A DNA stretch of 64,000 nucleotides. Origin: JAMWDF01 sp964645405 (GTDB lineage: Bacteria; Ratteibacteria; UBA8468; B48-G9; DSTR01). The stretch's first letter is position 1. Each line of letters begins with the position of its first letter. Shown in pieces: positions 1 through 6,841 of this stretch. The stretch covers positions 248,001-312,000 of the forward strand of contig CAZYCA010000042.1 of assembly GCA_964645405.1 (NCBI GenBank), written 5' to 3'. The position numbers and the translations under genes were made by a program. The notes beneath the pieces were generated by a model, which was not told the origin of the DNA, made no database searches, and saw nothing but the letters and a program-made list of their open reading frames with translations.

Positions 1-308
1 CTACACTGGACTCAACGAAAGCAATTATGTTTGCAAAAAAACTTAATGTCCCTGTAATAGGTATTATAGAAAATATGAGTGGTTTTATCTGTCCACATTG
101 TAAAAAAGAGGTAAATTTGTTTGGAGCAGGCGGTGGTGAAAAAACAGCGCACAATATGGAAGTGCCTTTCATTGGGAAGATACCACTGGAGACAGAAATA
201 GTAAATAGTGGTGACTCGGGGAAACCCTTTATCCTTTTTAAAAATCTTGCAGCAACAGCAAATATGAACGAAATAGCAAAAAAAATTATAGGGGGAGAGG
301 AGAACTAA
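1..308 (+). CDS. Mrp/NBP35-family P-loop Fe-S cluster carrier ATPase, C-terminal part
   Basis: The gene enters from the left edge; reading frame 3 is open from the first bases and ends at TAA 306-308, so about 100 C-terminal residues are present. The segment VPVIGIIENMSG followed by CPHC is the conserved C-terminal block of Mrp/ApbC/NBP35 ATPases. In this family the CxxC pair holds a bridging Fe-S cluster that is passed to apo-proteins in the cytoplasm. The Walker A half of the protein lies outside the window. The next downstream sequence is a decayed DsrE-like gene, a plausible sulfur-related neighbour. Family assignment is firm; the specific Fe-S client is unknown. Confidence 0.88.
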   Translation, partial: TLDSTKAIMFAKKLNVPVIGIIENMSGFICPHCKKEVNLFGAGGGEKTAHNMEVPFIGKIPLETEIVNSGDSGKPFILFKNLAATANMNEIAKKIIGGEEN

Positions 309-309
309 T

Positions 310-596
310 AATGCTTTTCGGTTTGGAAATTTTACTTTAAAAGACAAAGATGAAGTAAAAATATTTCTTCTCTTGCCAAAGGGGTAGAATGCGAATCTCT
401 TGATACAGATAAGTTTAAGGTCACAGAACAAATGCGCTTGTTTATTGATAATGGTGGTACAATATTTGCTTGTGAGAGTTGTCTTAAAATTCGTCAATCT
501 GAAGGTTCTGAAATGTGCCTATTGTCAACAATGAAAGATTGGTATGAGATAGTAAAATGGGCTGACGAGGAATCACATTTTAAAAATGAAAAGTGA
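310..596 (+). pseudogene. DsrE/DsrF-like sulfur-relay protein, truncated and frameshifted
   Basis: Two reading frames together encode a recognisable DsrE-like protein. From 310, one frame gives NAFRFGNFTLKDKDEVKIF and stops at TAG 385-387. The frame shifted by one base continues GVECESLDTDKFKVTEQM, then IDNGGTIFACESCLKIR, to TGA 594-596. The join falls on the G run at 381-384, consistent with loss of one G. The first 15 or so residues normal for the family are missing: the similarity begins straight after the Mrp stop codon and no start codon fits. The conserved cysteine region (FACESC) survives. The end overlaps the next ATG at 586. It is a pseudogene, or an intact gene damaged by assembly error at the homopolymer; the missing 5' end favours real decay. 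Confidence 0.72.
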
Positions 597-1350
597 TATA
601 GTAATTAAAGTAGAAAATTTAACCAAACGTTACGGCGATATTCTTGCTGTTGACCATATCAGTTTTGAAGTTAAAGAAGGTGAGGTTTTTGGATTTTTAG
701 GCCCCAATGGCGCAGGGAAAACCTCTACCATAAGAATGCTTACTGGACTTTCCAGACCTACAGAGGGAAATGCGTCTATTTTTGGGCTTGATATCAATTC
801 ACAAATTTTACAGATAAAGAAACAGCTTGGAGTTGTTCCAGAAATTTCCAATCTCTATGATGAATTATCTGCAATGGATAATCTGATATTTATGGCGCAA
901 CTTTACGGTGTCCCAGGAGGAGAACGCAGAGAAAAAGCAGAAGAATTACTAAAAACCTTCAGGCTCTATGAGCGCAAAAACAGTCCCTTTCGCACATTTT
1001 CCCGAGGTATGAAGCGGGCTTTAACAATTGCTGCCGCTCTGATTCATAATCCTAAAATTCTTTTTTTAGATGAGCCTACAGTCGGATTAGATGTAGTAGC
1101 TGCTCGCTCGCTGCGTAATTTGATATCCAATCTTCGGCACCAAGGAATAACCATTTTTCTCACCACTCATTATTTAGAAGAAGCAGACCTTTTATGCGAC
1201 CGTGTGGCTATTCTTGTAAAAGGCAAAATTTTGGTAACTGATACTCCGTTAAATTTAAAAACAAAAACTGATAAAAAAACACTGGAAGAGGCATTTATGA
1301 AGATTACCGGTTTAGAGCCGGAAATTTTAGCGATTGAAAAAGGAAGGTAA
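586..1350 (+). CDS. ABC transporter ATP-binding protein (ABC-2 / drug-export type)
   Basis: A 254-residue cytoplasmic ATPase that would drive the membrane partner encoded immediately downstream. It has Walker A GPNGAGKT near residue 41, an ABC signature FSRGMKR near 138, Walker B ILFLDEPT near 158, and the switch histidine in LTTHYLEEAD. Length and order match the DrrA/CcmA-like class that exports lipids, drugs or polysaccharides; the substrate cannot be told from sequence. The ATG at 586 overlaps the end of the DsrE remnant. The permease start lies one base after this stop codon, so the two are surely one operon. Confidence 0.93.
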   Translation: MKSDIVIKVENLTKRYGDILAVDHISFEVKEGEVFGFLGPNGAGKTSTIRMLTGLSRPTEGNASIFGLDINSQILQIKKQLGVVPEISNLYDELSAMDNLIFMAQLYGVPGGERREKAEELLKTFRLYERKNSPFRTFSRGMKRALTIAAALIHNPKILFLDEPTVGLDVVAARSLRNLISNLRHQGITIFLTTHYLEEADLLCDRVAILVKGKILVTDTPLNLKTKTDKKTLEEAFMKITGLEPEILAIEKGR

Positions 1351-1351
1351 A

Positions 1352-2080
1352 ATGTGGCGCGATAATTTAAGAGGAATTTTCTATATTGCCTTAAAAGACA
1401 TAAAGACATATTACCTTAAGCCGCCAGCAATCAGCTGGGGCATTGTCTTTCCTATTACCTGGATTTTGGCTTTTTACTTAAGAAATCCTGGGGACTTTAA
1501 AGAATTGGTTCCCGGACTAATTGCAATGACGGTTCTTTTCAGCACTACTTCAGCCGAAGCAGTGGTAATAAATTTTGAACTAAGACTTGGAACTTTAGAA
1601 AGATTGCTTTTAGCGCCAATAAGTATAGGTGGAATATTTTTGGGAAAGGTTCTTGGAGGTGTTGTTTTCGGCTTTTTGATGACGACTTTTGTAACAATAG
1701 TTTCTGTGGTAGTGCTTAAACTCCATCCCAACATTCTTTCTCTCATCTTAATAATTTTGCCTTCACTATTTGTATTTTCTTCCCTTGGTGCTCTTTTGTG
1801 TGTAATGGTGAAAGAAGTTTTTGAAGCTCAGACATTGCTTAACCTTCCACGGTTTTTAATGATATTCTTGAGTGGTGTCATTTATCCAGTTTCCAAGATG
1901 CCTGTGGCGTTACAGTATTTTGCTTATATATTGCCTCTTACTTATACAGTAGATGGACTCAGGAAATCTTTTCTAACAAGTCCTGACAAGAGCGTATTTT
2001 CATATACTTTAATGTTGGTTGGTTTTTTCTTTCTTTTCATTTTTCCAGCAGAAAAGTTGCTTTCTAAAAAATTTGAATAG
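1352..2080 (+). CDS. ABC-2 type transporter permease
   Basis: A 242-residue integral membrane protein with about six hydrophobic segments, beginning MWRDNLRGIFYIALKDIKTY as in ABC-2 permeases (soluble N-terminus, then transmembrane helices). The late segment SGVIYPVSKMP...YILPLTY is the conserved ABC-2 signature region before the last helices. A TTG at 1334 is possible, but ATG 1352 is preferred because AGGAAGG (1341-1347) lies at ribosome-binding distance. It forms the transmembrane half of an exporter with the ATPase encoded at 586-1350. Substrate unknown. Confidence 0.92.
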   Translation: MWRDNLRGIFYIALKDIKTYYLKPPAISWGIVFPITWILAFYLRNPGDFKELVPGLIAMTVLFSTTSAEAVVINFELRLGTLERLLLAPISIGGIFLGKVLGGVVFGFLMTTFVTIVSVVVLKLHPNILSLILIILPSLFVFSSLGALLCVMVKEVFEAQTLLNLPRFLMIFLSGVIYPVSKMPVALQYFAYILPLTYTVDGLRKSFLTSPDKSVFSYTLMLVGFFFLFIFPAEKLLSKKFE

Positions 2081-2088
2081 GAAATAAG

Positions 2089-2139
2089 ATGAATCAACCC
2101 TATTATAGAATTTGTAAAACGCAATGGACTGAAAAATGA
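2089..2139 (+). other. Possible 16-codon leader ORF coupled to the DUF89 gene
   Basis: ATG 2089 follows AGGAAATAAG, a reasonable ribosome binding site, and encodes 16 residues (begins MNQPYYRICK) ending in a TGA that overlaps the next gene's ATG at 2136 (ATGA). The downstream gene has no good ribosome binding site of its own, so coupled translation is possible. No homology is recognised; it could be chance. Confidence 0.25.
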
Positions 2140-3026
2140 AAACTTATCTGGATTGCATCCCCTGTTTTTTCAGGCAGGCACTGGAAGCAGCACGAATGGC
2201 AGGGGCATCAGAAGAAACACAAAAGGAAATACTGGATAAGGTTGCCGGAATTCTACCTGAATTTTCCTTAACTTCTTCTCCACCGGAAATGGCCAGAATA
2301 ATTCATGGAGTGGTTAAGAAATATACGGGAATAGACGACCCTTACGTTGAAGTAAAAAAGAAAAGCAACAATCTCGCTTTAGGTATTTACGATAGGTTAA
2401 AGGGGAAACTGGAAAAGAGCCACCAGCGGTTATTAATGGCTATAAAACTTGCTGTTGCCGGTAATATTCTGGATTATGGCGTAAAGAATTCCTTAGATGT
2501 GGATAAAGAACTTGAAAAAATTCTGGCTGAAGAAAAAAGAGTAATTGATATTGAAAACAACACTCTGTTTAATTATCCGCAATTTCAAAAAGCAATTGAT
2601 AACGCCAGAACCATTCTTTACCTGGCTGACAATGCAGGCGAAACAGCATTTGACCGCATCCTTATTGAAGAAATCAAGAATATGGATAACGGTAAAAATA
2701 TCATTTACGCGGTAAAAGAAAAACCGGCAATAAACGATGCCCTGACAGAGGATGCATATTTCTGCGGAATTGACAAATCAGCGCAGGTAGTATCATCCGG
2801 TTCAGATTTACCTGGAACGGTTCTTTCCCTCTGCTCAAAGGATTTTTTGAAAATATTCAATAAGGCGGATTTAATCATAAGTAAAGGACAGGGAAATTAC
2901 GAATCGCTTTCTTCGGCAACCGGTCCCATATTTTTTCTCCTTGTAGCAAAATGTCCGGTAATTGCCAGGGATATAGGATGCAGGGTAGGTGATGTAATTT
3001 TAATGTCCCATAAACTAAGAAAGTAA
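2136..3026 (+). CDS. DUF89 family protein (ARMT1-like, metal-dependent phosphatase family)
   Basis: A 296-residue soluble protein starting MKTYLDCIPCF, the typical start of prokaryotic DUF89 proteins. The core LYLADNAGETAFDRIL (near residue 165) carries the conserved Asp-Asn of the metal site, and LIISKGQGNYESL near residue 247 is the other family signature. Characterised relatives are metal-dependent damage-control phosphatases acting on phosphometabolites; the archaeal and bacterial short forms are largely uncharacterised. The start overlaps a 16-codon ORF and lacks its own clear ribosome binding site. The downstream methyltransferase is close enough for co-transcription. Confidence 0.85.
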   Translation: MKTYLDCIPCFFRQALEAARMAGASEETQKEILDKVAGILPEFSLTSSPPEMARIIHGVVKKYTGIDDPYVEVKKKSNNLALGIYDRLKGKLEKSHQRLLMAIKLAVAGNILDYGVKNSLDVDKELEKILAEEKRVIDIENNTLFNYPQFQKAIDNARTILYLADNAGETAFDRILIEEIKNMDNGKNIIYAVKEKPAINDALTEDAYFCGIDKSAQVVSSGSDLPGTVLSLCSKDFLKIFNKADLIISKGQGNYESLSSATGPIFFLLVAKCPVIARDIGCRVGDVILMSHKLRK

Positions 3027-3070
3027 AATATCAAAAAGGGGTAGATAATATACCGGGAAAAGGGGTGTTT

Positions 3071-3700
3071 GTGAGAGTAAATGTATTTGATATTTATCCG
3101 GAAGAGTATGACAACTGGTATGAAGAAAATAAGTTTGCTTATTTATCTGAACTTGAGGCATTGAGAAAAGTGGTTCCTGTAAAAGGAAAAGGCCTTGAGA
3201 TTGGTGTTGGGACAGGAAGGTTTGCCCAGCCATTAGGAATTAGGACAGGAATAGACCCATCTTCCAGGATGCTTGAAGTTGCCAGAAGTCGGGGTATAAA
3301 AACATATCCTGGTGTGGGTGAAAATTTGCCGTTCGGAGATAAAGAATTTGATTTTATTCTGATAGCAATCACCATGTGTTTTGTGGAAAATCCTGAGCAG
3401 GTAATAGAAGAATCCAGGAGAGTGCTTAAGGATAACGGAAACTTAATCATCGGTATAATAGATAAAAATAATTATTCAGGTAAGGTCTATCAAGATAAAA
3501 AATTGCAGGGGCACAGGTTTTATAAAGTGGCAAATTTCTATTCACCAGAGGAAATTGTAGGATTGTTGAAGAAGCACAACTTTAATAAATTTACCTTTTA
3601 CCAGACAATTTTTCGTCCGCGAGAAGAATTAAAAAAAATCGAAAAACCAAAAAAGGGATATGGAAAAGGAAGTTTTGTGGTAATAGCTGCGGGAAATTAA
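3071..3700 (+). CDS. Class I SAM-dependent methyltransferase
   Basis: A protein of about 209 residues with the Rossmann methyltransferase pattern: motif I GLEIGVGTGRFAQ near residue 42, the acidic loop TGIDPSS, motif II/III DKEFDFILIAITMCFVENPEQ and ESRRVLKDNG after it, all as in UbiE/BioC-like enzymes. No substrate can be assigned. GTG 3071 is chosen because AAAGGGG (3059-3065) precedes it at five bases; the GTG at 3065 would lie inside that ribosome binding site. It sits between the DUF89 gene and the MBL hydrolase in the same direction, probably one transcription unit. Confidence 0.85.
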   Translation: MRVNVFDIYPEEYDNWYEENKFAYLSELEALRKVVPVKGKGLEIGVGTGRFAQPLGIRTGIDPSSRMLEVARSRGIKTYPGVGENLPFGDKEFDFILIAITMCFVENPEQVIEESRRVLKDNGNLIIGIIDKNNYSGKVYQDKKLQGHRFYKVANFYSPEEIVGLLKKHNFNKFTFYQTIFRPREELKKIEKPKKGYGKGSFVVIAAGN

Positions 3701-3706
3701 AGGAGA

Positions 3707-4432
3707 ATGAAACAGATGGAAATAAAAATAGTTTTTGATAAACACGCAGCTGGTGAAACGTTACATACCGGATGGGGGCTCTCGATTCTTGTTGCTAACA
3801 GGATACTCTTTGATACAGGCGAAAACGGAGAATGGCTCCTTAGAAATATGAATTTTATGGGAATCAACACTGCTGATGTAGAAAGTGTCGTTATCTCACA
3901 CGACCACTGGGACCACACAGGCGGATTGCAAGCACTTCTTAAAGCAAAGAAAGAGAAAACACCGGTCTATATATGTCAGGGGTTTTCAGGAGAGCTAAAA
4001 GAAACGATTATAAGTTGTGGCGGGTACCCTGTTGAGGTAAAAAAATGGCAGCAAATAAACAAAAATGTTTATACAACAGGTGAAATAAAAGGAAAATATA
4101 AGCATTCTCCTGTGCCTGAACAGGCAGTTGTATTGAAAACAAAAAATGGCTTAACAGTAATAACTGGATGTGCTCATCCTGGAATACTGGAAATAGTTGC
4201 TCTGGTAAAAAAACATTTCCCCAAAGAACAGTTATTTCTTGTGATGGGCGGATTTCATCTGCTGGAAAAAGAAGCAAGAGTGATTGAGTATATCGTTAAC
4301 AACTTCAAAGCACTGAAGGTGGAAAAGGCTGGTCCCTGCCATTGCTCTGGTCCAGAAGCAGAAAAGATATTTGCCAGAGAATATGGAGAAAAATTTATTT
4401 CTGTAAAAGCAGGAGAAAGTATAATTGTATAA
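3707..4432 (+). CDS. MBL-fold metallo-hydrolase
   Basis: A 241-residue metallo-beta-lactamase-fold protein. The zinc motif SHDHWDHTGG (HxHxDH) lies near residue 66, the distal metal histidines are in TGCAHPG and GGFHLL, and a final acidic/His region is near the C-terminus. Overall order resembles the family annotated as methyl(ribofuranosyl)aminobenzene phosphate synthase-like hydrolases. Substrate unknown. ATG 3707 follows AAAGGAGA and starts seven bases after the methyltransferase stop, so the genes at 2136-4432 likely form one operon. The cysteine-rich GPCHCSGPEA segment near residue 208 is typical of this subfamily. Confidence 0.88.
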   Translation: MKQMEIKIVFDKHAAGETLHTGWGLSILVANRILFDTGENGEWLLRNMNFMGINTADVESVVISHDHWDHTGGLQALLKAKKEKTPVYICQGFSGELKETIISCGGYPVEVKKWQQINKNVYTTGEIKGKYKHSPVPEQAVVLKTKNGLTVITGCAHPGILEIVALVKKHFPKEQLFLVMGGFHLLEKEARVIEYIVNNFKALKVEKAGPCHCSGPEAEKIFAREYGEKFISVKAGESIIV

Positions 4433-4476
4433 AAATCTGGAAAGTAAATAAGAAATCAGAAGTAGCAGTTGAAAAG

Positions 4477-6318
4477 ATGAACAAATTGATGTTTTTTATC
4501 TTCTTGCTGGAGCAACTGGCAATGTGCGGAAATTTTGACTGGCTAAATTATCTAAAAAAAGAAAGGCCAAGATTAATTTTAAATGACAGTATTGTTGAAA
4601 ATTTGAAGGAGCTGACCAAGAAAGATAGAAACTGTGAGAAAATTTACAACAGAATTAGAGAAAACGCAGAAAAAATCTTAGCCTTGCCTGTCCCCAGATA
4701 TGAAATTCCGGATGGGTTAAGATTGCTTTCTGTCTCCAGAAGAGTTTTGCATAGCGCCTATATTCTCTCTTTCGTTTATAAAATGGAAAAGGATAAGAAG
4801 TATCTTAGCCGGCTATGGGAAGAAATTTATTCTGCAGCAAATTTCCCTGACTGGAATCCGAAACATTTCCTTGATACAGCAGAAATGGCACATGCTTTCG
4901 CTATTGCTTATGACTGGTGTTATCACGACTGGGAAGAAAAACAGAGGAAAATAATAAGCCAGGCACTATTAAATAAAGCATTGAAGGTCGCCCTGGATTG
5001 CTATCAGGGGAAAACACCTTATGGCTGGTGGACCAAATCAAGACATAACTGGAATCAGGTTTGTAATGGCGGGATAGGTATGGCATCGCTTTCTCTTTTA
5101 GATGAGTATCCGGAAATATGTTCCAGAATTCTTGATAATATTACGAAGTCACTTCCTCTGGCGATGAAAGAATTTGCTCCTGATGGCGGATGGGGGGAAG
5201 GTCCAGGATACTGGGCTTATGCCACGGAATATAATTTTATTTTTCTTGCCTCTCTTGATAATAGCATAAACTATGACTTCGGTTTCTGGAATTACGAAGG
5301 AGTTTCCGAAACAGGATTTTTCCCTCTCTATGTAACAGGTCCTGCTGACAGAACATTTAATTTTGCAGATAGCGGGGAAAGGCCGTTAAGAAACTCACAG
5401 ATGCTTTATTTATCAAAAAAATTCAACAGACCTGTTTTTGCCTGGTACCCATTCCAATATCCCAATTATCATCCCTTAGATTTGCTCTGGTTTACAAACT
5501 ATTCTGACCCGGAAGAGGAAAATCTACCACTTGATAAATATTTCAGACAGATAGAGGTTGTTACCATGAGAACTTCCTGGAGTGATAAAAACGGGATGTT
5601 CGCAGGATTTAAAGGAGGTGATAATAAATTTAATCACTCCCACCTTGATATTGGTAGCTTTGTTTTTGATGCCTGTGGTTATAGATGGATTATAGATTCA
5701 GGAGCAGATAACTATAATTTACCTGGCTATTTCGGGAAAGATAGATGGAATTATTATAGATTAAGGGCTGAAGGCCATAATACAATAGTTATAAATCCTT
5801 CAGATAAACCAGACCAGGAACCAGATGCAGTGGCGAAAATAACAAAATTCATTTCCCGGACTGATTATGCTTTCGCTATTTCTGATTTGACAGATGCTTA
5901 CAGAAGATTGGCAAAAAATGTAAGAAGGGGAATCAGGCTTGATAGAAGGAATAAATACTTGATTTTGCAGGACGAAATCGCATTGAAAGAGAAAGGAGAA
6001 GTCTGGTGGTTTTTGCATACAAACTCTGATGTGGAAATAGAAGAAAACAAAAGACAGGCTATTTTAAGGCAGGGAAATAAAAGTTGCAAAATTCAAGTCA
6101 CTTCTCCTTCTCATGCTCAATTGATATTAATGGAGGCAAAACCTTTAGCTTTGTCTCCCCATCCTCCTGGCCAGAATGAAAACAGAGGAATTAAAAAAAT
6201 AGCACTGAATTTCAGAAGCGTGGATAATTTGAAAATTTCAGTAGTATTTATCCCTTTGATGGATAATAGCAGACCGTTGGCAGTACCACCAGTTAAACCG
6301 CTTGCGGAATGGGATTAA
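4477..6318 (+). CDS. Secreted heparinase II/III-like polysaccharide lyase
   Basis: A 613-residue protein with a hydrophobic N-terminus (MNKLMFFIFLLEQLAM) that looks like a signal peptide. The alpha/alpha-toroid part includes GGWGEGPGYWAYATEY near residue 235. The beta-sandwich heparinase II/III domain includes NHSHLDIGSF near residue 387 and GHNTIVIN near 433, the family's hallmark histidine-rich segments. Relatives cleave uronic-acid polysaccharides (heparin, alginate, chondroitin, ulvan) by beta-elimination in the periplasm. An upstream in-frame extension exists, but ATG 4477 is chosen because it begins the signal peptide. The specific substrate is unknown; the nearby sulfatase and glycosidases suggest a sulfated or uronic glycan. 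Confidence 0.85.
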   Translation: MNKLMFFIFLLEQLAMCGNFDWLNYLKKERPRLILNDSIVENLKELTKKDRNCEKIYNRIRENAEKILALPVPRYEIPDGLRLLSVSRRVLHSAYILSFVYKMEKDKKYLSRLWEEIYSAANFPDWNPKHFLDTAEMAHAFAIAYDWCYHDWEEKQRKIISQALLNKALKVALDCYQGKTPYGWWTKSRHNWNQVCNGGIGMASLSLLDEYPEICSRILDNITKSLPLAMKEFAPDGGWGEGPGYWAYATEYNFIFLASLDNSINYDFGFWNYEGVSETGFFPLYVTGPADRTFNFADSGERPLRNSQMLYLSKKFNRPVFAWYPFQYPNYHPLDLLWFTNYSDPEEENLPLDKYFRQIEVVTMRTSWSDKNGMFAGFKGGDNKFNHSHLDIGSFVFDACGYRWIIDSGADNYNLPGYFGKDRWNYYRLRAEGHNTIVINPSDKPDQEPDAVAKITKFISRTDYAFAISDLTDAYRRLAKNVRRGIRLDRRNKYLILQDEIALKEKGEVWWFLHTNSDVEIEENKRQAILRQGNKSCKIQVTSPSHAQLILMEAKPLALSPHPPGQNENRGIKKIALNFRSVDNLKISVVFIPLMDNSRPLAVPPVKPLAEWD

Positions 6319-6400
6319 GTAAGGTTTCTCGTTTCAGTTTTCCCCTTTTTTCTCCCTGCTGTGATGTTAATTATCCCTGAACACACAGATTTTCAGCAGG

Positions 6401-6516
6401 GATTACACAGATGAAAACGTAAATGTTTTACCTGGAAATTCTTATTGTAACAACAGGACATTATTTGTTCTGTATGTGTATCATCCAGGTAATCTGGTTT
6501 TGTAATCTGTGTAATC
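6401..6516. repeat. Nested imperfect palindrome (REP/MITE-like)
   Basis: GATTACACAGAT (6401-6412) is a perfect inverted copy of ATCTGTGTAATC (6505-6516). Inside it, TTACCTGGA (6428-6436) pairs with TCCAGGTAA (6484-6492), and near the centre ACAGGACA faces TGTTCTGT with one G-T pair. The whole 116 bases can fold as one long interrupted hairpin, as expected of a small non-autonomous or REP-like intergenic element. No other copy is seen in the window. Confidence 0.5.
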
Positions 6517-6581
6517 AAACATCCCGATCTTTACAGGACGATTTTTTCTGAAGATGAAAGCAAGATTTTAAAATCTCCCAG

Positions 6582-6650
6582 CCCCTCTTTTCCGGAAGAA
6601 GAATTTACTTTTTTTCCCACTTCCGCAAGGGGGGAAAGGGGAATTTTTTT
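6582..6650 (+). terminator. Hairpin followed by T run, possible terminator
   Basis: CCCC...CGGAAG (6582-6598) faces CTTCCG...GGGG (6620-6641) and is followed by AATTTTTTT. The loop is long (about 21 bases) and the outer arm is imperfect, so this is a tentative intrinsic terminator for transcription from the lyase gene, about 260 bases after its stop codon. Confidence 0.35.
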
Positions 6651-6841
6651 ACGAAAGGAAGCAATCACGCACCTGGGAGAAAAGTAAGGGCTTTCAAAGT
6701 TATTTTAACAACTATCAGTTTTCAGCCCTGATTTTTGTGTTTTTCCCACCGTCAGCAGCATATATAGTTTGTAACTCACGTTTACCTGTGATAATCTTTA
6801 TTGGTATTTATCAGATAGTCAGGCAAACGAAGAATTTTCAC

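Larger units (their letters stand above)
6319..6841. other. 523-bp intergenic region with two inverted repeats
   Basis: No convincing gene. It contains a nested inverted repeat (6401-6516), a second hairpin ending in seven T (6582-6650) and a 14-base direct repeat CAGCCCTGATTTTT (6723-6736 and 6855-6868, the second copy inside the next gene's signal peptide). A possible promoter for the gene at 6842 (TTGTAA then GATAAT near 6768-6794) is weak. Confidence 0.5.
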
